Origin: an uncultured Bacteroides sp.
GTDB lineage: Bacteria; Bacteroidota; Bacteroidia; Bacteroidales; Bacteroidaceae
Assembly: GCA_900557355.1 (NCBI GenBank)
Contig: USSR01000210.1
Span: 1-9,839, forward strand
Direction of reading: 5' to 3'
DNA: 9,839 nt
Under the pieces are notes generated by a model that worked only from the letters and a program-made list of their open reading frames with translations, was not told the DNA's origin and made no database searches. The position numbers were made by a program, and so were the translations under genes. How positions within the stretch are numbered: the stretch's first letter is position 1; each line of letters opens with the position of its first letter. Positions 1 through 6,733 of this stretch are shown here, piece after piece.

Positions 1-4
1 TTGA

Positions 5-190
5 GAATTTACACGCAAAGGTGCCAACAGTAAGCCATTTGCGATAGACGGGTTGCGCAATGCCGAATGGGTAGCAATGGACTACTCAGACATACTGGTT
101 CACGTTTTCCTGCCTGAAACGAGAGACTTCTACAACCTGGAACATCTCTGGGCCGACGCCAAATTAACCCGAATACCTGATATTGATTAA
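5..190 (+). CDS. rsfS: Ribosome silencing factor RsfS (Iojap/DUF143 family), C-terminal part, broken or cut at the left edge
   Basis: RsfS binds ribosomal protein uL14 and blocks joining of the 30S and 50S subunits when nutrients are scarce. The last 61 residues are readable and contain the family core: KPFAIDG, then GLRNAEWVAMDYSDILVHVF, then a FYNLEHLWADAK motif, ending in TAA. Full-length members are about 110-120 residues, so this is roughly the C-terminal half. The reading frame meets a TGA at positions 2-4, immediately before the first family-like residues (EFTRKG). The gene is therefore either frameshifted there or misread at a contig end. A start at this point would remove half of a compact domain, so I do not propose one. 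The stop lies 8 nt before ftsH, and rsfS-ftsH adjacency fits Bacteroidales genomes. The family call is secure; intactness is unknown. Confidence 0.85.
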   Translation, partial: EFTRKGANSKPFAIDGLRNAEWVAMDYSDILVHVFLPETRDFYNLEHLWADAKLTRIPDID

Positions 191-198
191 TAAGCCCT

Positions 199-2298
199 AT
201 GGACAATAATAATAACGCTAACAAAAAGCCCAATAAGGTCAATATGCCCAAGTTCAACCTGAACTGGCTGTATATGATCATAGCCATGATGCTTCTGGGC
301 TTGTACCTGACCAACGAGAATAGTACAGGTACGAAAAACATATCTTATGACGAATTCCAGCAATATGTACGCAATGGTTACATGAGTAAAATCATCGGTT
401 ACGATGATAACTCGGTAGAAGCGTATATTAAGCCGCAATATGTGAAGAATGTATTCCAGGCAGACTCCAGCCGGGTAGGCAGGAATCCTATGATTACTAC
501 CGAAGCCCCCTCTCGCGAGAGTCTGGGAGACTTTCTGCAAAAGGAAAGAGACGAACAGCATTTCGACGGTTCCATCAATTACGAAAAGAAGCGGAACTAC
601 TTCGGCGTAGTGCTGTGGCAGATTCTGCCTATCGCTTTCCTGATTGGTTTCTGGATTTTCATGTCACGCCGCCTGAGTGGTGGTGGCAGTGGCGGCGGTG
701 GCGGCATATTCAATGTCGGTAAGTCACGCGCCCAACTGTTTGAAAAAGGAGCTCCTATAAAAATCACTTTCAAGGATGTAGCAGGACTTGCCGAAGCCAA
801 ACAGGAGGTGGAAGAAATTGTAGAATTCCTGAAAGAACCGCAGAAATACACAGACCTGGGTGGCAAGATTCCCAAAGGCGCTCTGCTTGTAGGCCCTCCG
901 GGAACAGGTAAGACCCTGCTTGCCAAAGCTGTGGCAGGTGAAGCCAATGTACCGTTCTTCTCACTGGCCGGTTCCGACTTCGTAGAAATGTTTGTCGGTG
1001 TAGGTGCGTCCCGTGTGCGCGACTTGTTCCGCCAGGCAAAGGAAAAAGCGCCCTGTATCGTGTTTATCGATGAAATTGATGCCGTAGGACGTGCCCGTGC
1101 CAAAGCTGCCGCAATGGGTGGTAACGACGAACGCGAAAACACTTTGAACCAGTTATTAACTGAAATGGACGGTTTCGGTTCCAACAGTGGTGTAATCATC
1201 CTGGCTGCTACCAACCGTGTAGACGTACTGGACAAGGCTTTGCTGCGTGCTGGACGTTTTGACCGTCAGATACATGTAGACCTCCCCGACCTCAACGAAC
1301 GTAAAGAAGTATTCGGTGTACACTTGCGTCCTATCAAAATAGATAATACGGTAGACGTAGACTTGTTGGCACGCCAGACTCCGGGCTTCTCCGGTGCTGA
1401 TATCGCCAATGTCTGCAACGAAGCAGCACTTATCGCTGCCCGTCATGGCAAGAAATTCGTAGGTAAGCAAGATTTCCTCGATGCCGTAGACCGTATCGTA
1501 GGTGGTTTGGAAAAGAAAACGAAAATTACTACTGAGGCAGAACGCCGTTCCATTGCTATCCATGAGGCAGGACACGCTTCCATCTCTTGGTTACTGGAAT
1601 ATGCCAATCCACTGATCAAGGTGACCATCGTTCCACGTGGTCGTGCACTGGGCGCTGCCTGGTATCTGCCCGAAGAGCGCCAGATCACTACCAAAGAGCA
1701 AATGCTTGATGAAATGTGTGCCACACTGGGTGGACGTGCTGCTGAGGACTTATTCCTGGGACGTATTTCAACCGGTGCCATGAATGACCTGGAACGTGTA
1801 ACGAAGCAGGCTTTCGGTATGATCGCTTACCTCGGTATGAGCGAGAAACTGCCTAACCTCTGTTATTACAATAACGAAGAATATTCTTTCAATCGCCCGT
1901 ACAGTGAAAAGACTGCCGAACTGATTGACGAGGAAGTTAAGAACATGGTGAACGAACAGTACGAGCGTGCCAAAAAGATACTCTCCGATCATAAGGACGG
2001 ACACCAAAGACTGTCACAGTTACTGATAGACAGAGAAGTGATCTTTGCAGAAGATGTAGAAGAAATCTTTGGAAAACGCCCCTGGGCTTCCCGTTCGGAG
2101 GAGATCAGTGCCAATAAGATTTCAGAGGATCTGAAGAAAGCGGAAGAAGCAGCTGCAAAAGAAGCTGCGAAGAGCGAAAAAGAAGTAAAAGCGGAAGAGG
2201 AAAACAATGTTGAAAGCGGAAATGAAACCGGTAATACAAAGGTTTCCGCAGAAGGAACTAAAGTTTCTGTAGAACGCCCCGAACCCGCAAAAGAATAA
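199..2298 (+). CDS. ftsH: ATP-dependent zinc metalloprotease FtsH
   Basis: FtsH is a membrane-anchored hexameric AAA+ protease that unfolds and degrades misassembled membrane proteins and some soluble regulators in the cytoplasm. The 699-residue protein has an Asn/Lys-rich N terminus, TM1 about 22-38, a periplasmic domain about 40-132, TM2 about 136-155 and a Gly/Ser linker at 161-169. The AAA domain has Walker A GPPGTGKT at 232-239, pore loop FVGVGA at 265-270, Walker B IVFIDEID at 287-294 and arginine fingers R353 and R356. The M41 peptidase domain has HEAGH at 455-459 (H455, E456, H459) and the third zinc ligand, probably D530. All catalytic elements are present, so it should be active. 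The fingers sit in RAGRFDR, where E. coli has RPGRFDR. After about residue 640 there is a Lys/Glu/Ala-rich tail ending with the short repeat [13 protein letters not shown]. It probably shares a transcript with rsfS and cdsA. Confidence 0.98.
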   Translation: MDNNNNANKKPNKVNMPKFNLNWLYMIIAMMLLGLYLTNENSTGTKNISYDEFQQYVRNGYMSKIIGYDDNSVEAYIKPQYVKNVFQADSSRVGRNPMITTEAPSRESLGDFLQKERDEQHFDGSINYEKKRNYFGVVLWQILPIAFLIGFWIFMSRRLSGGGSGGGGGIFNVGKSRAQLFEKGAPIKITFKDVAGLAEAKQEVEEIVEFLKEPQKYTDLGGKIPKGALLVGPPGTGKTLLAKAVAGEANVPFFSLAGSDFVEMFVGVGASRVRDLFRQAKEKAPCIVFIDEIDAVGRARAKAAAMGGNDERENTLNQLLTEMDGFGSNSGVIILAATNRVDVLDKALLRAGRFDRQIHVDLPDLNERKEVFGVHLRPIKIDNTVDVDLLARQTPGFSGADIANVCNEAALIAARHGKKFVGKQDFLDAVDRIVGGLEKKTKITTEAERRSIAIHEAGHASISWLLEYANPLIKVTIVPRGRALGAAWYLPEERQITTKEQMLDEMCATLGGRAAEDLFLGRISTGAMNDLERVTKQAFGMIAYLGMSEKLPNLCYYNNEEYSFNRPYSEKTAELIDEEVKNMVNEQYERAKKILSDHKDGHQRLSQLLIDREVIFAEDVEEIFGKRPWASRSEEISANKISEDLKKAEEAAAKEAAKSEKEVKAEEENNVESGNETGNTKVSAEGTKVSVERPEPAKE

Positions 2299-2320
2299 AG
2301 AACTAAAAAACGGAATTACC

Positions 2321-3160
2321 GTGAAAAGCAATTTCTTACAACGCGCCATCACAGGTGTGTTATTCGTAGTAGTATTGGTGGGCTGTATCCTATACAGCCC
2401 CCTTTCATTCGGTATCCTGTTCACCATTATCGGTGCACTGAGCGTACACGAATTTGGGCACCTGATCAACCAAAGCAGTGAAGTACAAATCAATAAAACG
2501 ATCACCGCCCTTGGAGGCGCTTATCTCTTCCTGGCCGTAATGGGGTTCTGCCAGTCAACCATCGGAGCACAGGTATTCCTGCCTTATCTGGCTTTACTGC
2601 TTTACCTGATGATTACGGAACTTTACCTGAAAAAGAAGAATCCCATCGGCAACTGGGCTTTTTCCATGCTGAGCCAGCTATATGTGGCATTGCCGTTTGC
2701 GCTGCTCAATGTATTGGCTTTCCAATATAACCCTACAGAAAGCAGTGTGACCTATAACCCTATCCTGCCGCTTTCCATCTTCGTATTTATATGGTTGAGC
2801 GATACAGGTGCTTACTGTGTAGGTTCCCTGATTGGCAAGCATCGCCTATTCGAACGCATTTCCCCTAAGAAATCTTGGGAAGGAAGCATCGGTGGTGGTG
2901 TATTCTCTATAGCCTCTTCATTTGTATTTGCACACTACTTCCCATTCATGCCTGTTTGGCAATGGGCAGGACTGGCATTGATCGTTGTTATATTCGGCAC
3001 ATGGGGAGACCTGACGGAATCACTGATGAAACGCCAGTTAGGTATTAAAGACTCGGGACATATCCTGCCCGGGCACGGAGGAATGCTCGACCGCTTCGAC
3101 AGCGCTTTACTAGCAATCCCCGCGGCAGTGGTCTACCTCTATGTATTGACCTTGTTATAA
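2321..3160 (+). CDS. cdsA: Phosphatidate cytidylyltransferase (CDP-diacylglycerol synthase)
   Basis: CdsA makes CDP-diacylglycerol from CTP and phosphatidic acid in the inner membrane, the precursor of phosphatidylethanolamine and the acidic phospholipids. The 279 residues are close to the usual family length and very hydrophobic, with about eight predicted membrane segments. The family signature is complete at about 234-260: SLMKR, then KDSGHILPGHGG, then LDRFD, including the acidic residues that bind metal in CTP transferases. A second conserved stretch, WLSDTGAY followed by SPKKSWEG, lies at 158-188. The start is GTG, 22 nt after the ftsH stop; no upstream ATG in frame fits. It is the last gene of the rsfS-ftsH-cdsA run and converges on the nigD-like gene. 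The HEFGH string at residues 43-47 resembles a metalloprotease motif but lies in a membrane-proximal segment of an unrelated fold. Confidence 0.96.
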   Translation: MKSNFLQRAITGVLFVVVLVGCILYSPLSFGILFTIIGALSVHEFGHLINQSSEVQINKTITALGGAYLFLAVMGFCQSTIGAQVFLPYLALLLYLMITELYLKKKNPIGNWAFSMLSQLYVALPFALLNVLAFQYNPTESSVTYNPILPLSIFVFIWLSDTGAYCVGSLIGKHRLFERISPKKSWEGSIGGGVFSIASSFVFAHYFPFMPVWQWAGLALIVVIFGTWGDLTESLMKRQLGIKDSGHILPGHGGMLDRFDSALLAIPAAVVYLYVLTLL

Positions 3161-3163
3161 AAT

Positions 3164-3199
3164 AAAAAAGCCGGAGGAATTCACATTCACCCGGCTTCA
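3164..3199 (-). terminator. Intrinsic terminator for the nigD-like gene
   Basis: The arms AAGCCGG (3168-3174) and CCGGCTT (3191-3197) form a 7-bp GC-rich stem, and an inner GAAT/ATTC helix can extend it. On the minus strand the stem is followed by CTTTTTTATTT, a proper U-tract, 17 nt or so after the nigD-like stop. On the plus strand no T-run follows (CACACAAAAC), so it should act mainly on minus-strand transcription, although it also lies directly after the cdsA stop. Confidence 0.82.
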
Positions 3200-3215
3200 C
3201 ACAAAACACTTTACT

Positions 3216-3965
3216 CTACTTCAATTGCATCTTTGAGAAATCTAAGTTCGAAGCTTCTTCAGCATTACTTGATTGTTTTTCAAATACTATTTCTACTTCT
3301 TTATTCACTTCCGAATTAAGTTTCAGCTTGATACCCTTCATCTCAGGAGTCAATACCTCTTTCAGATTGAAAGAAACTAATCCGGCGGCACGGCGTCCAC
3401 TTACATCACCGTAGTTATTATAACGAAGTTCAAGATGGAGATATCCGTCATCTTCACTCACTGCATCTGCTGTAGCTTCAGCAGGTTGCACCAGACTGAT
3501 ACGATGTTTCGTATCAGGATCCTTCGGCAAGTTCTGCATAAAGACAATATTCATATAACCACCACTGACCGTCAGGTCTCCCTTATAAATCAGTACCGGA
3601 TCATTACCATATTCTTCCTCATTCTCAGCAGTCAACGGTTCCACTACTTTCGTCAGGGCATGCTCCAGACGTAATATCTTCACAGCATGATCATATCCTT
3701 CATAATTATCGTAAATAGGATTGAACACCGTAACCACACGTTGTCCGTCTACTGGCTGATACCAGCCCATATCCGTATTGATAGGCCAAAGTGTTCCCCA
3801 AGTATCACTCTCCATATAGAAAGCATTCCCCTTGACACGTATAGTAGCCCAGTTCGGATAAGAAAAGTCCCCGATTGAGTATCCGCTGTCGAGATCATCG
3901 CATGACTGCAAGGCAGGTAGCACCGCCAGGCACATCATCATAAATAACCAATGTAATTTCTTCAT
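3216..3965 (-). CDS. NigD-like lipoprotein
   Basis: This 249-residue protein is exported and lipid-anchored: hydrophobic signal 1-18, lipobox LQSC with the acylated Cys at 22, and mature start CDDLDSG. Acidic residues just after the Cys resemble the surface-export signal described for Bacteroidota lipoproteins, so it may face outward (inference). The body matches the NigD-like family as I know it: an N-terminal OB-like domain beginning about 36 (YPNWATIRVKG, with DTWGTLWP at 54-61) and a C-terminal beta-sandwich from about 120 (VSGGYMNIVF, then HRISLVQP, then LHLELRYNNYGDVSGRR). The family is named after a gene next to the nigrescin bacteriocin of Prevotella nigrescens; its biochemical role is unknown and no bacteriocin gene is visible here. 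It lies 164 nt downstream of lpxB, beyond a hairpin, so it is probably transcribed separately. AGAGGA about 10 nt upstream of the ATG may serve as ribosome binding site. Confidence 0.85.
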   Translation of the reverse strand: MKKLHWLFMMMCLAVLPALQSCDDLDSGYSIGDFSYPNWATIRVKGNAFYMESDTWGTLWPINTDMGWYQPVDGQRVVTVFNPIYDNYEGYDHAVKILRLEHALTKVVEPLTAENEEEYGNDPVLIYKGDLTVSGGYMNIVFMQNLPKDPDTKHRISLVQPAEATADAVSEDDGYLHLELRYNNYGDVSGRRAAGLVSFNLKEVLTPEMKGIKLKLNSEVNKEVEIVFEKQSSNAEEASNLDFSKMQLK

Positions 3966-4041
3966 AATTAAAGTCCTCTTGTTTGTTACCGTAATAATTG
4001 TTTAGTTCATAAAATATCGCATGTTCTGACTATAAAATACG

Positions 4042-4069
4042 AAAGCCGGGCTATTACTGCACCGGCTTT
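4042..4069 (-). terminator. Terminator-like hairpin downstream of lpxB
   Basis: AAAGCCGG (4042-4049) pairs with CCGGCTTT (4062-4069), giving a perfect 8-bp stem with a 12-nt loop. On the minus strand it is followed by CGTATTTTAT, a broken T-rich tract, about 60 nt after the lpxB stop. It probably ends surE-lpxB transcription before the nigD-like gene, though read-through is possible because the T-tract is imperfect. The arms are essentially the same as those of the hairpin at 3168-3197. Confidence 0.65.
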
Positions 4070-4129
4070 ATCACTTTTAACAATTTTATGGTCTTTTGAA
4101 ACCAAAGAGGTTTCATTATGTAAGAAGAA

Positions 4130-5266
4130 TTACTTTCGTAGTAAGCGTACCATCTTTTTTGCCGCCCGCTTCGGAGCACCTGCATCACCCAAGCGTGCCG
4201 CCATGTATTCATATCCATCAAGCATTCGCTGCCGATAATCTTTATCATATAAAATACGTTCCAGTTCGGCACGTGCTTGTTCAACTGTCATTGTATCAGC
4301 TACCAGCTCCTTCACTACTTCACGGTTCGCAATCAGATTTACCAGCGAAATGTACTTCACCGTCAGTATATGGCGGCGCAGGAAAGAGATGACTTTTCCT
4401 ATCGGCGTATGATAACAAACAGCTTGCGGCACCCGGAATAAAGCAGTCTCCAATGTAGCAGTCCCCGAAGTCACTAACGCCGCCTCAGCTTGTTGTAGCA
4501 GGCGGTAGGTCTGACCAAAAAGGATCTTCACCTTCGCATCACCTACATATTCGTGATAATAATCGGGAGAAATACCGGGTGCACCAGCCAAAACCAACTG
4601 GTATTCCGGAAAAGCGGAAGCTGCCCGAATCATATCGGGCAGATTATCCTTTATTTCCTGCTTCCGGCTACCTGCCAGCAAAGCGATGATCGGCTTAGAG
4701 TCCAAGTTGTTTTCACGAACAAAGCCGTCAAAGGTTTCAGGGTGCTCTGCACGGAAGAGGGTCACCTCATCTACCGTAGGATTACCTACATAATGTATCG
4801 GGTAGTGATGTTTGTCTTCAAAGAATTCCACCTCGAACGGTAGAATAGAAAATAATTCATCCACATCCCGTTTGATATTCTTGATGCGGTATTCTTTCCA
4901 AGCCCATATCTTCGGAGAGATATAGTAATAAACAGGGATATGTGTCTTCGCACGCAAGAACTTGGCAATACTCAGGTTGAAACCGGGATAATCCACCAAT
5001 ATCACCACATCGGGCTGCCAGGCAACTATATCTTCCTTGCATCGCTTCATATTGGCAAAGATGGTACGCAGGTGCAGCAACACAGGGATAAATCCCATAT
5101 ATGCCAACTCCTTATAATGCTTCACCATCGTTCCGCCAACTGCCGCCATCAAGTCTCCCCCGAAAAAGCGGAATTCCGCCTGTGGGTCTTCTACTTTCAA
5201 AGCAGCCATCAGATGAGACGCGTGCAGGTCACCGGAAGCTTCACCGACAATCAAATAATACTTCAT
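4130..5266 (-). CDS. lpxB: Lipid-A-disaccharide synthase (GT19 family)
   Basis: LpxB joins UDP-2,3-diacylglucosamine to lipid X, giving the beta-1,6-linked disaccharide of lipid A and UDP; it acts on the cytoplasmic face of the inner membrane. The 378 residues match the family length (about 380). The N terminus MKYYLIVGEASGDLHASHL carries the GEASGD motif at 8-13. Further family blocks are VDYPGFN at 91-97, YYISPKIWAWKE at 114-125, LPFEVEFF at 142-149, HYVGNP at 158-163, LLAGSRKQEI at 196-205 and TSGTATLETAL at 266-276, the last in the UDP-sugar-binding half. No key motif is missing. The ATG lies 24 nt after the surE stop, so surE-lpxB is a likely operon starting from the promoter at 6076-6106. 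A perfect 16-bp inverted repeat occupies the junction and overlaps the region where the ribosome would bind. Confidence 0.97.
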   Translation of the reverse strand: MKYYLIVGEASGDLHASHLMAALKVEDPQAEFRFFGGDLMAAVGGTMVKHYKELAYMGFIPVLLHLRTIFANMKRCKEDIVAWQPDVVILVDYPGFNLSIAKFLRAKTHIPVYYYISPKIWAWKEYRIKNIKRDVDELFSILPFEVEFFEDKHHYPIHYVGNPTVDEVTLFRAEHPETFDGFVRENNLDSKPIIALLAGSRKQEIKDNLPDMIRAASAFPEYQLVLAGAPGISPDYYHEYVGDAKVKILFGQTYRLLQQAEAALVTSGTATLETALFRVPQAVCYHTPIGKVISFLRRHILTVKYISLVNLIANREVVKELVADTMTVEQARAELERILYDKDYRQRMLDGYEYMAARLGDAGAPKRAAKKMVRLLRK

Positions 5267-5270
5267 ATCT

Positions 5271-5286
5271 ATTGACAGTTGTCAAT
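5271..5286. repeat. Perfect 16-bp inverted repeat in the surE-lpxB junction
   Basis: ATTGACA-GT-TGTCAAT fills most of the 24-nt gap between surE and lpxB. In the mRNA it would fold into a 7-bp hairpin with a two-base centre ending 5 nt before the lpxB ATG, or in DNA it could be a dimer-binding site. The TTGACA/TGTCAA unit resembles short TTGTCAA-type repeats I recall from Bacteroides intergenic regions, but I cannot confirm a relation. Confidence 0.6.
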
Positions 5287-5290
5287 TGAA

Positions 5291-6055
5291 TTAAAACCAA
5301 GATTGTAACTCATCAATAAGATTGTAAGCCGTAACATCCACCGTAGTTGGAGTGATGGCTACATAGCCGTTATCGAGTGCCCAATGGTCGTTCTTCTCAT
5401 TATCAGGGTCCGTATTCTGGAATTCACCAGTCAGCCAATAATAATGAGTATCGCCACGATGTGCAAAGTTTTCCCATTCATTCGTCCATTGTCCTTTGGA
5501 TTGCTCACACACTTTAACACCTTTCAGCTCTTTTACATTGGGGAAGTTCACATTGAGACAAGTCAACGGTGGCAGTCCTTTTTCCAGAACCTGACGGGCA
5601 ATCTCGCGGATATAAGGTCCCGAAGGTTCAAAATCAGGGTTCGGATCATGACAGCAAAGAGAGTAACCAATAGAGGGAACTCCTTTGAGGCAACCTTCAA
5701 TTACCACTCCCATCGTACCGGAATAGTGTACATTCACAGCAGAATTATCTCCATGATTGATACCGCCGACTACCAAATCCGGTTTGCGGTCGAGCACTGT
5801 ATGGAAGGCAAGCTTCACACAGTCTACCGGAGAACCGGAACATTTGTAAATCGTAAGTCCTACATCTTTACGTACCAACTGATAATGAATAGGTTCGGTC
5901 ACTGTCAGCGCGCTCGCATTGCCCGAACGCGGTGCATCCGGCGCCATTACTACGATTTCTCCCAACGGACGGAGAAACTTTATCAACTCACTAATACCTT
6001 TCGCAATGACTCCATCGTCATTGGATATTAATATCAAAGGTCTCTGATTTTCCAT
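5291..6055 (-). CDS. surE: 5'/3'-nucleotidase SurE
   Basis: SurE removes phosphate from nucleoside 5'- and 3'-monophosphates using a divalent metal, in the cytoplasm, and is associated with stationary-phase survival in E. coli. The 254 residues match the family length. The metal site is intact: SNDDG at 11-15 (D13, D14), PRSGNASAL at 42-50 (S44 the metal-binding Ser, N46) and GGINHGDN at 97-104 (N100). The next family block, [13 protein letters not shown], is at 109-121, then VPSIGYSL. The C-terminal part ([16 protein letters not shown]) is also typical. The ATG is supported by the promoter about 20 nt upstream, which would give a leader of only about 15 nt. It is first in a two-gene unit with lpxB; there is no obvious biochemical link between the two, so this is probably co-transcription rather than a pathway. 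Confidence 0.97.
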   Translation of the reverse strand: MENQRPLILISNDDGVIAKGISELIKFLRPLGEIVVMAPDAPRSGNASALTVTEPIHYQLVRKDVGLTIYKCSGSPVDCVKLAFHTVLDRKPDLVVGGINHGDNSAVNVHYSGTMGVVIEGCLKGVPSIGYSLCCHDPNPDFEPSGPYIREIARQVLEKGLPPLTCLNVNFPNVKELKGVKVCEQSKGQWTNEWENFAHRGDTHYYWLTGEFQNTDPDNEKNDHWALDNGYVAITPTTVDVTAYNLIDELQSWF

Positions 6056-6075
6056 ATTTATCCTAATTTTCAGTG

Positions 6076-6106
6076 CAAAAATAGCAAAAGAGAACCGGAT
6101 ATCAAG
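6076..6106 (-). promoter_or_regulatory. Bacteroides-type sigma-70 (SigABfr) promoter for surE-lpxB
   Basis: Read on the minus strand, CTTG (6106-6103) is followed after 19 nt by TATTTTTG (6083-6076). The Bacteroides consensus is TTTG, 19-21 nt, TAnnTTTG; the -7 box matches all six fixed bases and the -33 box three of four. Transcription should start near 6068-6072, just before the surE ATG at 6055. Confidence 0.75.
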
Positions 6107-6114
6107 CTTCGAAG

Positions 6115-6150
6115 ACTTAATATATTAAATCCATACACTTAATCTATTAA
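6115..6150. repeat. Twin 14-bp repeats with palindromic cores upstream of the surE promoter
   Basis: ACTTAATATATTAA (6115-6128) and ACTTAATCTATTAA (6137-6150) differ at one base and are 22 bp apart, two helical turns. Each contains the inverted repeat TTAAT-N2-ATTAA. They lie 9 and 31 bp beyond the -33 element of the surE promoter. They could be tandem operator or activator sites, or an AT-rich upstream element; the low complexity limits confidence. The rest of the 186-nt gap between surE and the DUF4625 gene (6151-6241) holds no gene and no convincing terminator. Confidence 0.5.
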
Positions 6151-6241
6151 TTCCTCTTGGATACTTCCTTCATTCATCATGCTACTATGCAGCACTGGAG
6201 GCTTAGCAAAAAGGTACTGTGAGTAATGAAGTAATTAGCCC

Positions 6242-6733
6242 CTAATCATTATGATGTCCGTCATCCCCTCCCATTGTACTTAACACTATGTTGCGTGCAA
6301 CATGAGCTTCATTCCCGGCAGCATCCGTACAATAAACCATCAGGTGATAATCTCCCGGAGTAGCATTAGCGGGTATCACGATATCATGGTGATGAATATG
6401 CGCCGTTCTTTGTTCCGACACATCATACGACCTGTTAAAAGTGAAATCCACAGTAGTCCCCGTAGCCCGGGTATCGTGCGAATGATGATCGAAATTATTA
6501 TGAATCTCTATCTTATACGATTTTAGCATAACATCATCCGATAGCTCCATCTCAAAATGCACACCGTGCTCACTACCTATTGCCAGCACCTGACCTTCGG
6601 TGGGTGAATTAAGATCAATTACCGGCTTTGTGGTATCACTAAGCGGATTATCACTATCACTACAAGCCGTAAACAACGACATAACCATCACTAAAAGGGA
6701 AAAAATCATCGGGAAATAAAATTTTGTTTTCAT
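6242..6733 (-). CDS. His-rich DUF4625-type lipoprotein, putative metal-binding partner of the TonB receptor
   Basis: A signal peptide (1-20) runs into a lipobox-like FTAC, with the acylated Cys at 24. The -3 residue is Phe rather than Leu, which is less usual. The mature start CSDSDNP is acidic, as in surface-exported Bacteroidota lipoproteins. The rest looks like one Ig-like beta-sandwich of the DUF4625 type: DTTKPVIDLNSPTEG at 33-47, SDDVMLKSYKIEIHNNFD at 65-82, and the closing GDYHLMVYCTDAAGNEA at 127-143. It has 14 histidines in 163 residues, clustered as HHSHD at 83-87, HIHHHD at 112-117 and GHHND at the C terminus, which strongly suggests binding of zinc, copper or nickel. Its ATG overlaps the TGA of the receptor gene (ATGA), so translation is probably coupled. 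Possible roles are a surface metal scavenger that passes ions to the receptor, or a sensor or store; neither is proved by sequence. Confidence 0.85.
   Translation of the reverse strand: MKTKFYFPMIFSLLVMVMSLFTACSDSDNPLSDTTKPVIDLNSPTEGQVLAIGSEHGVHFEMELSDDVMLKSYKIEIHNNFDHHSHDTRATGTTVDFTFNRSYDVSEQRTAHIHHHDIVIPANATPGDYHLMVYCTDAAGNEAHVARNIVLSTMGGDDGHHND

Noticed and set aside
678..705. GGTGGC-type microsatellite in ftsH
   Set aside because: It encodes the flexible Gly/Ser linker after the second membrane segment; the codons vary and the frame is kept, so there is no sign of phase variation.
597..1235. Open frame (212 codons) on the minus strand opposite ftsH
   Set aside because: Ser/Pro/Ala-rich shadow of the AAA domain; the poly-Pro stretch is only the reverse of the Gly-rich linker.
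2447..2461. HEFGH, a zinc-protease-like HExxH motif in CdsA
   Set aside because: It falls between membrane segments of a clear CDP-diacylglycerol synthase with no other protease feature; chance match.
3216..3965. Bacteriocin system suggested by the NigD name
   Set aside because: NigD-like lipoproteins are widespread without bacteriocins, and no precursor peptide, processing or immunity gene is visible nearby.
4097..4115. 7-bp hairpin TGAAACC/GGTTTCA just after lpxB
   Set aside because: Low GC content and no T-tract directly after it on the minus strand; the stronger hairpin at 4042-4069 explains termination better.
5384..6031. Open frame (215 codons) on the plus strand opposite surE
   Set aside because: No motif or domain, and it coincides with the fully conserved surE gene on the other strand.
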